Assembly (NCBI RefSeq): GCF_001043055.1
Contig: NZ_JYLF01000003.1
Span: forward strand, 496,001 to 560,000
Origin: Pseudomonas weihenstephanensis
GTDB taxonomy: Bacteria > Pseudomonadota > Gammaproteobacteria > Pseudomonadales > Pseudomonadaceae
Length of the DNA stretch: 64,000 nucleotides
Direction: 5' to 3'
Shown: one piece after another, positions 28,374-37,577 of the stretch
How the letters are laid out: every line of letters starts with the position of its first letter
Numbering within the stretch: position 1 is the stretch's first letter
Made by a program: the position numbers and the translations under genes
The notes under the pieces: model-generated
Told to the model about the DNA's origin: nothing
The model's input: the letters and a program-made list of their open reading frames with translations, nothing else
Database searches by the model: none

Positions 28374-30812
28374 ATGCTCCCGCTCCCCCTCAGTGCCACT
28401 CATAAAATAACCCGCGCTGTGCGCCTGACGGTATTGGGCGCGTCCCTCGCCAGCCTGTCTGCATTGGCGTTGACTCCGGCTGTGGGGTATGCCCAAAACC
28501 AGGCGGTGTACCAGATAGCCCCCGGCCCGCTGGGCAGCGCCCTGACTCAATTTGGCGTGCAAGCCGGGGTGACGATTTCGTTCGATACCCAACAGGCGCG
28601 TGATCTCACCACGGGCGGGCTTGAAGGGTCCTACAGCATTGAGGAAGGGCTGGACCGCTTGCTGGCCAACAGCGGGCTGCAAGCCGAGCGTCAACGCAAT
28701 GGGGGCTATGTGTTGGTCGCCAGCCGTATTCAGTCCGCTCTGGAGTTGGGCGCCACCGAGGTTGTGACCAACCAGTTGGGCACGGTGACCGAGGGCACTG
28801 GCTCGTACACGCCGGGCTATATCGCCACCGCCACGCGCATGGTGCTCAAACCCCGCGAGACACCGCAATCGATCAGTGTCATCACCCGTCAGCACATGGA
28901 TGACTTCGCGCTCGATAACGTTGATGACGTGATGCGCCATACACCGGGCATCACTGTGTCGGCGTATGACACAGACCGCACCAACTATTACTCGCGCGGT
29001 TTTTCGATCAACAACTTCCAGTACGACGGTATTCCCTCGGCGGTGCGCAACGTGGCCTATTCGGCGGGCAATACGCTGAGTGACATGGCGATCTATGACC
29101 GGATCGAGGTGCTCAAGGGGGCGTCGGGGCTGCTCAGCGGCGCCGGTTCGCTGGGCGGCACCATCAACCTGGTGCGTAAAAAACCTACCCGCGAGTTTCA
29201 TGGCCATATCACCACCGGCGCGGGTTCTTGGGACAACTACCGCACGGAAGCCGATGTCAGCGGCCCGTTGACCGAAAGCGGTCATGTGCGGGGGCGTGCC
29301 GTGGCGGCCTATCAGGACCGCCAGTCGTACATCGACCGCTACTCCAACCAGAGTTCGGTGTTCTACGGCATCCTCGAAGCCGACCTCACGCCGGACACGT
29401 TGCTGACCGTGGGCGCCGACTATCAGGACAACAAGCCCCAAGGCTCAACCTGGTCGGGGAGCTTTCCGCTGTACAACTATGCAGGCGAGATCAACAGCGC
29501 CAAACGCTCATTCAGCAACGCCACCGACTGGAGCAGTTGGCAGCAATACACCCGCACCGTGTTTGCAACGCTGGAACAGGATCTGGGTGGCGGTTGGGTC
29601 GGCAAACTGCAACTGGATCACAAGCTCAATGGCTACGATGCCCAGTTGGGGGCCATCCAGTTCAACCAGCCGGCGATGGACGGCACTGCCACCATCAACG
29701 CACAGCGCTACAAAGGCGAAACCACCAGCGATGCGGCCGACATCTATGTCAGCGGCCCCTACAATTTTTTGGGTCGTGAACACGAACTGGTACTGGGCGG
29801 CTCGATCAGCAAAGCCAACTGGCAAGGCAAAGGCTATTGGGATGTCACGTTTGGCACGCCCAATCTGGTCGATTACTTCAACTGGAAGGGCCACCTGGCC
29901 AAACCTGATTGGGGCAAAGCGTCGCAAATCAGCGATGACACGGTGCGCCAGACCGGTGTGTACGCCACGACGCGGCTCAATGTCACCGATGAGCTGAACG
30001 TCTTTCTGGGCGCCCGGGTCGTCGATTACACCCTGACCGGCACCACCAATACGTATCGTGAGTCGGGACGGGTGATTCCCTACGCGGGCATCACCTATGA
30101 CCTGACCGATTACCTGACAGCCTATGCCAGCTACACCGATGTGTTCATGCCGCAGGAGTTCTACAACCTGGATCGCCACAGCAAGATGCTTGACCCGGAC
30201 CAGGGTGAAAACTATGAAATCGGCCTCAAGAGCGAAATGTTCGACGGTCGCTTGAACGCCAGCCTCGCGTATTTTGAAGTCAAGGAAAGCAATCGCCCTA
30301 TCCCGGACGATGCCTGGAACAACCTGGTGCCCACCCCGCCCAACTATGCCTTCAAGGGCACGGCCGCGCGCACCAAGGGCTATGAACTGGAAATATCCGG
30401 TGAGCTCAGCCCGGGTTGGAGCGTGCAGGGCGGTTATACGCACAAGGTGGTGCGCGATGACACGGGTAAGAAGATTTCGACGTTTGAGCCTGAAGACCAG
30501 CTCAGTTTCTACACCATTTACAAACTCAAGGGCGCCCTCGACAAAGTTTCTGTGGGCGGTGGCGCACGCTGGCAGAGCACGGCCTGGCAAGAGATGTATA
30601 ACGGCCCCAAAGACCGCTACGAAGACTTCTCGCAAAAGCCGTACTGGGTAGTTGATTTGATGACCCGTTATCAATTCACGGAAAACCTGTCGACCACCGT
30701 TAACGTCAATAACGTGTTCGACAAGTATTACTACACCAACATCGGCTTCTATAACTCGGCCATTTATGGTGAGCCGCGTAACGTGATGGTGACCACGCGC
30801 TGGGACTTCTGA
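28374..30812 (+). CDS. TonB-dependent siderophore receptor with N-terminal signalling domain
   Basis: 812 residues. After the signal peptide (about 1-40) comes an STN signalling domain (about 45-105, GPLGSALTQFGVQAGVTISFDTQ), a TonB-box/linker region, the plug (about 160-270, PRETPQSISVITRQHMDDF) and a 22-strand barrel ending in aromatic Phe (TRWDF). The signalling domain and the adjacent FecI/FecR genes show a cell-surface signalling system for ferric siderophore uptake. Overall shape fits FpvA/FoxA-like hydroxamate or xenosiderophore receptors; the ligand is unknown. No siderophore biosynthesis genes are adjacent. Confidence 0.93.
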   Translation: MLPLPLSATHKITRAVRLTVLGASLASLSALALTPAVGYAQNQAVYQIAPGPLGSALTQFGVQAGVTISFDTQQARDLTTGGLEGSYSIEEGLDRLLANSGLQAERQRNGGYVLVASRIQSALELGATEVVTNQLGTVTEGTGSYTPGYIATATRMVLKPRETPQSISVITRQHMDDFALDNVDDVMRHTPGITVSAYDTDRTNYYSRGFSINNFQYDGIPSAVRNVAYSAGNTLSDMAIYDRIEVLKGASGLLSGAGSLGGTINLVRKKPTREFHGHITTGAGSWDNYRTEADVSGPLTESGHVRGRAVAAYQDRQSYIDRYSNQSSVFYGILEADLTPDTLLTVGADYQDNKPQGSTWSGSFPLYNYAGEINSAKRSFSNATDWSSWQQYTRTVFATLEQDLGGGWVGKLQLDHKLNGYDAQLGAIQFNQPAMDGTATINAQRYKGETTSDAADIYVSGPYNFLGREHELVLGGSISKANWQGKGYWDVTFGTPNLVDYFNWKGHLAKPDWGKASQISDDTVRQTGVYATTRLNVTDELNVFLGARVVDYTLTGTTNTYRESGRVIPYAGITYDLTDYLTAYASYTDVFMPQEFYNLDRHSKMLDPDQGENYEIGLKSEMFDGRLNASLAYFEVKESNRPIPDDAWNNLVPTPPNYAFKGTAARTKGYELEISGELSPGWSVQGGYTHKVVRDDTGKKISTFEPEDQLSFYTIYKLKGALDKVSVGGGARWQSTAWQEMYNGPKDRYEDFSQKPYWVVDLMTRYQFTENLSTTVNVNNVFDKYYYTNIGFYNSAIYGEPRNVMVTTRWDF

Positions 30813-30864
30813 CTCTGCCTGCAAACGCCTGACTGTTCTGCCTGAGCAGTCGGTGCCGGTAAAA

Positions 30865-30898
30865 AAGGGGTCAAGTCAGTCACGACACATGACCCCTT
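30865..30898. terminator. Inverted repeat downstream of the TonB receptor gene
   Basis: Arms AAGGGGTCA and TGACCCCTT are perfect, with a 16-nt loop. The A-run precedes the stem on the plus strand and there is no following T-run, so it is a weak terminator for the receptor gene at best. Confidence 0.4.
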
Positions 30899-31027
30899 AT
30901 CACCTGTCCCCTGAACATCCATCCTTTGTCAGCCTCCGCGGATGTCACGTTTAATTGCGCGAAGCAAAGAGCGCCTCGGCGATCGATCCAATCCGTCTTT
31001 TAGTCTGACTGTTTAAGGGACTCCATC

Positions 31028-32380
31028 ATGATTTTGGGCAGAACACTTGAAAGCTGGTGCGCCAGCTATCCACTGATTAGCGATCTGGTCGCCCTGCACG
31101 AGACCAGCTGGTTCAACCCCGGCCTGGCACCCGCAGCGCAGGCGCTTGGCGATGTAGGGCTGGGTGCTGCGGACGTGGCCGATGCCAGTGCCCGGCTCGC
31201 ACGGTTTGCTCCCTACCTGTGTCGTGCATTTCCTGAAACCGCGGCCAGCAACGGCATTGTTGAATCGGATGTGGTGCCGGTCGCGCAATTGCAAACCGTG
31301 CTCGCAGAGCGCTATGGGCAGGCTTTGTCAGGCGCGCTGTGGCTCAAGCGCGACAGCCACTTGCCCATTTCGGGGTCGATCAAGGCGCGAGGGGGGATTT
31401 ATGAAGTGCTCAAGCATGCCGAAGACCTCGCGCTGGCCGCTAAATTGATGAGCCTCGATGATGATTACGCCGTGTTGCACAGCGATCAGGCGCGGGCGTT
31501 TTTTGGTCAATACAAAATCGCCGTCGGCTCCACCGGCAACCTTGGCATGTCGATTGGCATCATGGGCGCTGCCTTGGGCTTTCAGGTGACGGTGCACATG
31601 TCAGCCGATGCGCGGCAGTGGAAAAAGGACACTTTGCGCGCCCATGGGGTGAGCGTGATTGAGTACGCCAGTGATTACAGCGCGGCTGTGGCTCAAGGGC
31701 GACAACAGGCTGAAGCCGATCCGGGCTGCCATTTTGTCGACGATGAAAACTCGGTCAATTTGTTCCTCGGCTATGCCGTGGCCGGCGAACGCCTGAAACA
31801 ACAATTGGCGGATGAGCACATCACCGTCGACGCGCAACATCCGTTGTTTGTGTACTTACCGTGTGGTGTGGGTGGCGCCCCTGGCGGGGTAGCGTTCGGC
31901 CTCAAGCTGGCCTTTGGCGATGCCGTGCATTGCATTTTCGCCGAGCCTACCCATTCGCCCTGCATGCTGCTGGGCGTGTACACCGGGCTGCATGATCAGG
32001 TCAGTGTTCAGGATTTCGGGATTGATAACGTGACGGCCGCCGACGGTCTGGCCGTGGGCCGTGCTTCCGGGTTTGTGGGCAAGGCCATGCAGCGTCTGCT
32101 CGATGGTTTTTACACCGTCAGCGACGAAGAAATGTACAGCCTGCTGGCCCTGATGGAGCGCAATCAAGGCCTGCGCCTTGAACCCTCTGCGCTGGCGGGC
32201 GTACCCGGTATTGCCAGGGTGCAGGCCGATCGGCAAGGCTACCTGGCCCGCCTGGGGCTGGATGCGCAACACCTGCTAAACGCCACCCACCTGATCTGGG
32301 CCACGGGCGGCAATCGGGTGCCCGCAGACGAGATGGATGCTTACATCAGCAAGGGCCGCGCGTTGCTGGCCCAAGGTTGA
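31028..32380 (+). CDS. dsdA: D-serine dehydratase (ammonia-lyase)
   Basis: 450 residues, full length. The PLP Lys is in the SIKARGG motif (Lys119). The segment [20 protein letters not shown] (about 164-183) and the glycine loop [13 protein letters not shown] (about 279-291) bind the cofactor phosphate. It converts D-serine to pyruvate and ammonia. The regulator gene follows on the same strand; no DsdX permease gene is next to it. Confidence 0.96.
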   Translation: MILGRTLESWCASYPLISDLVALHETSWFNPGLAPAAQALGDVGLGAADVADASARLARFAPYLCRAFPETAASNGIVESDVVPVAQLQTVLAERYGQALSGALWLKRDSHLPISGSIKARGGIYEVLKHAEDLALAAKLMSLDDDYAVLHSDQARAFFGQYKIAVGSTGNLGMSIGIMGAALGFQVTVHMSADARQWKKDTLRAHGVSVIEYASDYSAAVAQGRQQAEADPGCHFVDDENSVNLFLGYAVAGERLKQQLADEHITVDAQHPLFVYLPCGVGGAPGGVAFGLKLAFGDAVHCIFAEPTHSPCMLLGVYTGLHDQVSVQDFGIDNVTAADGLAVGRASGFVGKAMQRLLDGFYTVSDEEMYSLLALMERNQGLRLEPSALAGVPGIARVQADRQGYLARLGLDAQHLLNATHLIWATGGNRVPADEMDAYISKGRALLAQG

Positions 32381-32405
32381 GCCGATACTCGATTCAGGCA
32401 TCACA

Positions 32406-32440
32406 CCGGATATGGCACTATGCAACCCGGCCATATCCGG
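32406..32440. promoter_or_regulatory. Perfect inverted repeat in the dsdA-dsdC gap
   Basis: Perfect 11-bp arms (CCGGATATGGC and its complement) around a 13-nt spacer, starting 26 bp after the dsdA stop and ending 34 bp before the dsdC start. It might be an operator or a stem that separates dsdA from dsdC transcription. A run of five T begins 10 nt after the stem, too far for a standard terminator. Confidence 0.5.
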
Positions 32441-32473
32441 CCTGATCACCCTTTTTGGCTCACTCACATCACC

Positions 32474-33418
32474 ATGCTCAACCTTCCCCCGCGCATCAGT
32501 GCCAGGCTCAACAGTAACCAGTTTGCCCACCTGCATACGTTTCTGGTGGCTGCCCGGCATTTGAGTTTCGCGCGGGCTGCGCAAGAACTGTGCTTGACCG
32601 CCAGTGCGGTCAGCCACCGGATCAGTCGGCTTGAAACGGCACTGGAGATGAAGTTGTTCCTGCGTCTGACCCGTCAGGTCAACCTGACTGATGAAGGCGA
32701 ACGCATTTTTGACATTTTGCAGCAGGCGATGGGCGAGTTGTCCGAGGCCCTTGAGCATTCGTCACAGGCCGACATTGCTGGCTCGATTGCGCTGTATGTC
32801 AGGCCCTCGGTCGCGCAGTGCTGGCTCGTCCCCCGGCTGGCCGACTTTCTAGAGCGATACCCTTCGGTCTCACTGGACCTGCGCGTGGGCAATGACAACG
32901 TCGACTTTCGCACCCGCAAATTCGATTTGGCCTTGTACTACGCCAATGGTGAGTTTCCGGGCCTGGCCAGCCAGTGTTTGATGCAAGAACGCCTGGCCCC
33001 GGTGTGCAGCCCTGCGTATGCGCAACGCCACGACTTGCTCAATAACCCGCAAAACTTGAAGTTGTGCACCACGTTGCACGACTCTCTGGCCTGGGACCAT
33101 GCGGCGTTCGATGCCGAGTGGACGTTATGGGCGCAGCAGCACAACCTGCTCGATGCCTTGCCCAAACGCACCTTGACCTTTGATCGCTCAGACTTGAGCG
33201 TGACAGCCGCGATGAACCACGCGGGTATTGCCATGGGTCGTCAGCAACTGGTGCAAAAGCGCGTCGATAGCGGCGAACTGATCCTGCCTTTTGCCGACTT
33301 CAGTGTGTGCGGCCACTACGACTATTACCTGGTGCATCCACCGCTCAGCGCCGTGCCAAAACGCGTGCAGGTATTTATCGACTGGCTGCATGAATGCGCG
33401 CAGCAGACGGTCACGTAA
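32474..33418 (+). CDS. dsdC: LysR-family regulator, DsdC-like
   Basis: 314 residues from the ATG at 32474; the longer frame to 32420 overlaps the inverted repeat and has no better start. The N-terminal winged helix (about 10-70, LSFARAAQELCLTASAVSHRISRLE) leads to an effector domain. It has the GcvA/DsdC look. DsdC activates dsdA in response to D-serine. In enterobacteria it is divergent from dsdXA, whereas here it lies downstream on the same strand, so its own promoter would be in the 93-bp gap. Confidence 0.85.
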   Translation: MLNLPPRISARLNSNQFAHLHTFLVAARHLSFARAAQELCLTASAVSHRISRLETALEMKLFLRLTRQVNLTDEGERIFDILQQAMGELSEALEHSSQADIAGSIALYVRPSVAQCWLVPRLADFLERYPSVSLDLRVGNDNVDFRTRKFDLALYYANGEFPGLASQCLMQERLAPVCSPAYAQRHDLLNNPQNLKLCTTLHDSLAWDHAAFDAEWTLWAQQHNLLDALPKRTLTFDRSDLSVTAAMNHAGIAMGRQQLVQKRVDSGELILPFADFSVCGHYDYYLVHPPLSAVPKRVQVFIDWLHECAQQTVT

Positions 33419-33434
33419 GGAGAGGTGTATTCGC

Positions 33435-33546
33435 GTTTTGTAGTCGCTGTCGAGGAACGAGGCTGCGATCGGGCGCGTTGCGCTGGTGGGTCTGTATCTG
33501 ACGTATCCAATCTCGCATTACGCGTCAGCGGCTACAGGTTTTGTGC
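33435..33546. repeat. REP-like intergenic element
   Basis: The stretch contains GTAGTCGCTGTCGAGGAACGAGGCTGCGA and an inverse GCGGCTACAGG half, the same class as the window's other GTAGTCGCTGCC elements. It is between the dsdC stop and the leftward DUF6124-like gene. Confidence 0.5.
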
Positions 33547-33891
33547 CTACAGCGACTCGGGGTCGACGCCGTTGCCCTTGAGCAGCGCATCCACCAGCGC
33601 GCGTGACATTTCGACCGAGTGCACCAGCGACCACACCAAGCCGCGCTCAATGCCACTGGCCCGCTCGGTGATTTCATCCGAGACTTCTTCGGCGCTTTTG
33701 AGCAGCATCGACACATGCTTCAACGCCTCCAGCGCCCGCACGTTGCCCCGCACGGCGAAAGGCGAGGCCGGGGAAACGTCATCGTTGCGGGTTGGGTTCA
33801 GGCTGTCGAGCGGCGCAGGCTCGGCATCAAGCTCATCCACAATGCGCCGGGTCGATTCGTCGTGCTGGTGATCGTCGCGCTTTTTTTTCAT
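33547..33891 (-). CDS. Small helical protein, DUF6124-like
   Basis: 114 residues. The N-terminal third is charged and probably disordered (KKKRDDHQHDEST), and the rest is two or three amphipathic helices (about 55-108, ALEALKHVSMLLKSAEEVSDEI and HSVEMSRALVDALL). This arrangement is common in the small Pseudomonas DUF3077/DUF6124 families, but I am not certain of the assignment. There is no signal peptide and no known function. It is a single gene. Confidence 0.65.
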   Translation of the reverse strand: MKKKRDDHQHDESTRRIVDELDAEPAPLDSLNPTRNDDVSPASPFAVRGNVRALEALKHVSMLLKSAEEVSDEITERASGIERGLVWSLVHSVEMSRALVDALLKGNGVDPESL

Positions 33892-34056
33892 GGTTGTTCC
33901 ACTGGGATCATCAATTGAGCCAAGGCACTCGGCGACTCAAGAAGATAGTCCGCTGACTTTCCGGCCCGCAAGCAGTGGCTGAGGTGAAAACACCTTCTCG
34001 GAAACGCCCTTCATTTACATATGGAAACATCCGACTTTTTGCCGGGGCCGCATCCC

Positions 34057-34070
34057 TTGACCCGTATCAT
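34057..34070 (+). promoter_or_regulatory. Candidate ANR/FNR box upstream of cytochrome c peroxidase
   Basis: TTGAC-N4-ATCAT matches the ANR/FNR consensus TTGAT-N4-ATCAA at 8 of 10 positions. It lies 62 bp before the start codon of the peroxidase gene, a distance compatible with activation. Pseudomonas di-haem peroxidases are known to be ANR-controlled. Confidence 0.5.
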
Positions 34071-34131
34071 CTGGCCATCACGGCAACTGACCCATAGTGA
34101 TCAAAAAACCATAACGTGATGGAGAACAACC

Positions 34132-35127
34132 GTGATTAAACCGTGGGTCGCACTCTGTAGTTTGATGCTGGGGGCGCAGGCGTGGGCCGCTGCGCCCATG
34201 AATGAACCGATACAGCCGATACAACCGGCGAACATCACCGACCCGGCGAAGGTGGAGCTGGGTAAGCAGTTGTGGTTTGACCCGCGCTTGTCCAAGTCCG
34301 GGTTTATTTCCTGTAACTCGTGCCACAACCTGAGCATGGGCGGCAGCGATAACTTGCCCACCTCAATCGGGCACAACTGGCATCAAGGGCCGATCAACTC
34401 ACCGACCGTGCTCAATTCCAGCCTGAACGTGGTGCAGTTCTGGGACGGGCGCGCCAAGACGCTCAAGGAGCAGGCCGGTGGGCCTATCGCCAACCCCGGT
34501 GAGATGGGCTTTACCCATAACCTGGCGTCCGATGTGGTGCGTTCGATCCCGCAATACCGCGACTCTTTCAAGGCGGTGTATGGCGACGACACGGTCAGCA
34601 TCGACCACATCACCGATGCGCTGGCGGCGTTTGAAGAAACCCTGGTCACGCCCAATGCGCCGTTCGATCGCTGGTTGAAGGGCGAGAAAGACGCCCTCAG
34701 CCCAACCGCGCTCAAAGGTTATGAGCTGTTCAAAAGCACGGGCTGCATTGCGTGCCATAACGGCGAAGCGGTGGGCGGTGCTTCGATGCAGAAGATGGGC
34801 ATGATCGAACCTTATGTCACCCAAAACCCCTCGCAGGGTGTGGCAGGTCTGACGGGTAAAGACACCGACCGCATGCTGTTCAAGGTCCCAACCTTGCGTA
34901 ACGTGGAACTGACCTACCCCTACTTCCATGATGGCGCGTACTGGAATCTGGACGAGGCAGTGGATGTGATGGCCCGCCTGCAATTAGGTCGCAAGTTGAG
35001 CCAGGAAGAAGTCGGCCAGATCGTGGCCTTTCTTAAAACCCTGACCGGCGATCAGCCGGATTTCAAGTTGCCGCAGCTGCCACCTTCCTCCCCGCAAACC
35101 CCGCATCCCGTGCCATTCGGTCAGTGA
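34132..35127 (+). CDS. ccpA: Di-haem cytochrome c peroxidase
   Basis: 331 residues from a GTG with a GGAGA ribosome site. A Sec signal peptide (about 1-20, AQAWAA) is followed by the two haem sites CNSCH (61-65) and CIACH (206-210). MGG and GEMGFTHNL segments and a Met near 125 fit the bacterial di-haem peroxidase family. It reduces periplasmic hydrogen peroxide using small cytochromes as donors. A perfect-stem terminator follows. Confidence 0.95.
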   Translation: MIKPWVALCSLMLGAQAWAAAPMNEPIQPIQPANITDPAKVELGKQLWFDPRLSKSGFISCNSCHNLSMGGSDNLPTSIGHNWHQGPINSPTVLNSSLNVVQFWDGRAKTLKEQAGGPIANPGEMGFTHNLASDVVRSIPQYRDSFKAVYGDDTVSIDHITDALAAFEETLVTPNAPFDRWLKGEKDALSPTALKGYELFKSTGCIACHNGEAVGGASMQKMGMIEPYVTQNPSQGVAGLTGKDTDRMLFKVPTLRNVELTYPYFHDGAYWNLDEAVDVMARLQLGRKLSQEEVGQIVAFLKTLTGDQPDFKLPQLPPSSPQTPHPVPFGQ

Positions 35128-35136
35128 TGCGCTGAT

Positions 35137-35165
35137 CGCAGAGCCGCCAGTGCGGCTCTGCGTTT
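35137..35165 (+). terminator. Terminator of the cytochrome c peroxidase gene
   Basis: Perfect 11-bp stem (CGCAGAGCCGC and complement) with a CAGT loop, followed by TTT. It fills the gap between this gene and the convergent lyase gene. Confidence 0.8.
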
Positions 35166-35168
35166 GAC

Positions 35169-35840
35169 TCACGGCGCGTCGTGGTCGATGTCCAGCTTGC
35201 TGAACGTGACCTGAGCGCCTTCCTTGCTATTGCCGGTGTTGTCCTGCACGTAGGCGCCCGCCTTGAAATACAGCGGTTTGTCGCGCCAAGTGGCGCTGAT
35301 GGGGCTGTGCCACTCCTTATTGGCGCCCTTGATGTTCAGCGTACCGTCGGGTGTCAGGTTGATCACATAGGTGAAGCTTTTTGCCAGCGGCACATTTTCG
35401 GCAACGGTGACGGTTTTTATGGTGGTGTCATTGGGCCGTATGCGCACCTTGGCCACCAGGTTGCCACTGAGCTTGCTGGTCTTGTACTGATACTCAAGCT
35501 TGAGCATGGGCTGTTGGCTTTGAAACGCGTGGATCTGCCCGATCACGATCTTGCCCGATGACGGCACTTGATTGACCGCGAGGGTGGCATTCAAAAAATG
35601 GTTGGCGCTGGGGTATAGCCAGTTGCGCAGGGAGCCATCGGCGCGGGTCTCGCGCAGTTCGCTGCGAGGGTAGATGGCGTTGACGGTGGTACTGCCGGTG
35701 ACGGGTGCCCAAAAAAACAGGGTGCCGGTGTCGGCGTGAAAATACACATTCTTGAAACCTTTAAGCAGGCGAGGGGTGTCGATGGTCGTCGGCGTGGTGC
35801 CGACAGGAACACTCAGGTTCCAGGTTGCCAGATCGATCAT
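35169..35840 (-). CDS. Polysaccharide lyase family 7 (alginate lyase-like)
   Basis: 223 residues, about the size of a single PL7 beta-jelly-roll domain. The three family motifs are visible: RSELRE (about 59-64), GQIHAF (about 101-106, active-site Gln-x-His) and YFKAGAYVQ (about 191-199). Such enzymes cleave alginate (polymannuronate or polyguluronate) by beta-elimination. There is no signal peptide, so secretion by a non-Sec route or a cytoplasmic role must be assumed. It is not next to other alginate genes. Confidence 0.87.
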   Translation of the reverse strand: MIDLATWNLSVPVGTTPTTIDTPRLLKGFKNVYFHADTGTLFFWAPVTGSTTVNAIYPRSELRETRADGSLRNWLYPSANHFLNATLAVNQVPSSGKIVIGQIHAFQSQQPMLKLEYQYKTSKLSGNLVAKVRIRPNDTTIKTVTVAENVPLAKSFTYVINLTPDGTLNIKGANKEWHSPISATWRDKPLYFKAGAYVQDNTGNSKEGAQVTFSKLDIDHDAP

Positions 35841-36167
35841 GTTTCAGGCCTTGGGCAGCTGCACTTACAGGCATCAAACGCGGTTGAGGCGATTGGTCCA
35901 TGGCTTTGAAGGGCGGTCTTTATAGGACGAACGGTATGGCCAGTTAAAGTGATGGCACTTTTTTATGGGCGACAACGAATGGTCACGCAAGCGTAAAGCC
36001 AGCATTACAAGCGGGGTTAAACAGCTATACCGTTAGTCGGTTGGATCCATTTATGTCCACATGTGTAGGTGCGTATCACTTCTGCTTTGTGAGGCTCGGG
36101 TTTAGAGTTAACCCTCAGTTTTGTCCGGTTTTCACCTGAGTTCAGGACAGTCAAATAGAGAAGCAGC
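35841..36167. other. 327-bp intergenic region
   Basis: Gap between the divergent lyase and GGDEF protein genes. It is moderately AT-rich and must hold both promoters. I see a small inverted repeat near 36098-36114 (GGGTT...AACCC), but no RNA gene, coding frame or clear operator. Confidence 0.5.
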
Positions 36168-37526
36168 ATGGAATGCGTGCACACGAAGTCAGTCGACACT
36201 GGCTCTGTTCTTTTGGTAGTGGATGATTACCCCGAAAATCTGGTCAGCATGCAGGCGTTGTTGCAGCGTGAAGATTGGCAAATTCTCACCGCTGTATCCG
36301 GCGTGGCAGCGTTGGATATCTTGCTGCGCAATGAGGTCGACCTGGTGCTGCTGGACGTGCACATGCCAGGCATGGACGGGTTCGAAGTCGCCCGGCTGAT
36401 GCGTGGCAGCCAGCGCACTCGCTTTACACCGATTATTTTTTTGACGGGCAATGCGCAATCGCGTGATGCCGTGCTTGAGGGCTACGCCTGTGGCGCGGTG
36501 GACTACCTGCTCAAGCCGTTTGACGCGCAGATCCTCAAACCCAAAGTGCAGGCACTGCTTGAGCAGCAGAGTAATACCCGCGCATTGCGTCGCTTGAGCC
36601 ACGATCTGGAGATTGCCCAAGCGTTCAACGCCTCAGTTTTGGAGAACGCTGCAGAGGGGATTTTGGTGGTCAATGAAGACGGCCGTATCCGCTTTGCCAA
36701 TCCTGCTATTTCGCGGTTGCTCAAAGTGCCGGTGGCAGCACTGAAGGGGGTGCCACTACTGGACTTTCTGCAAAAGCCCCATGTACCTGACTGGTTTGAG
36801 TCCGCCATTTATCGCGGGTACCTAAGAGGGGAAATCTATCGCGTTCACGACGCCATTTTGCGCTGCGTTGACGCTCAATTGTTGCCTGTGACGCTATCCT
36901 GCGCGCCGTTGAGCGGCCAGCAACAGGCGATGGTCGTCACGGTGCTGGACATGTCTGAAGTCTGCCTGCTGCACCATCAGCTTGAGTTGCAAGCCGTGAC
37001 CGACTCGTTGACGGGGTTACTCAACCGTCGGGGCTTTCAGCGGGCCGTTGAGCAAGTGCTGGAGCGGGATGACACGAGCACGCAGTTGCGGGCGCTGTTG
37101 TACCTGGACCTGGATGGTTTCAAGCGTATTAATGATTCGCTGGGGCATGAAGTGGGAGACCGGGCCTTGAGTTGGGTCGCTGACCAATTGACGCACTGTG
37201 CGCGGCCTGGCGACATTCTGGGGCGTATCGGCGGGGATGAATTCACCCTGCTTTTGAATGTGGATGATCCCCGTGAGGCCGCGCAGCTCGCGGAGCAACT
37301 GATCGACAAGATTGCGGTACGCCAGCACCTCCAGGGGCTGGACGTCAGCCTGGGTGTCAGCATCGGAATTGCGGTCTGTCTGGGCGGTGATGCCCATCTC
37401 GAAACGTTGCTGCGTTCAGCCGACGCGGCGATGTACGAGGCCAAGCGCGCCGGACGTCAACAGTACCGTTTTTATGAGGCGCAACTGAGTGCCGACACGC
37501 TCCAGAACCCCATTCACTGGAAGTAA
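36168..37526 (+). CDS. Response regulator with PAS and diguanylate cyclase (GGDEF) domains
   Basis: 452 residues. The receiver domain (about 13-130) has the acid pair Asp19-Asp20, phospho-acceptor Asp63 and Lys116. A PAS domain (about 155-265) follows, then GGDEF (about 278-445) with an intact GGDEF site at 355-359 and the allosteric I-site RPGD at 346-349. It should make cyclic di-GMP in a phosphorylation-controlled way, with product inhibition. No histidine kinase gene is adjacent, so it is an orphan regulator. Confidence 0.93.
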   Translation: MECVHTKSVDTGSVLLVVDDYPENLVSMQALLQREDWQILTAVSGVAALDILLRNEVDLVLLDVHMPGMDGFEVARLMRGSQRTRFTPIIFLTGNAQSRDAVLEGYACGAVDYLLKPFDAQILKPKVQALLEQQSNTRALRRLSHDLEIAQAFNASVLENAAEGILVVNEDGRIRFANPAISRLLKVPVAALKGVPLLDFLQKPHVPDWFESAIYRGYLRGEIYRVHDAILRCVDAQLLPVTLSCAPLSGQQQAMVVTVLDMSEVCLLHHQLELQAVTDSLTGLLNRRGFQRAVEQVLERDDTSTQLRALLYLDLDGFKRINDSLGHEVGDRALSWVADQLTHCARPGDILGRIGGDEFTLLLNVDDPREAAQLAEQLIDKIAVRQHLQGLDVSLGVSIGIAVCLGGDAHLETLLRSADAAMYEAKRAGRQQYRFYEAQLSADTLQNPIHWK

Positions 37527-37577
37527 TCGCCGTGGCGCCGCTACACTGGCGCACTTTTACGCTGTGCGTTGGCCCCT

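Noticed and set aside
28308..30824. Two long frames antisense to the TonB receptor gene
   Set aside because: They lie entirely within or opposite the receptor gene and show the usual Arg/His/Val-rich shadow pattern.
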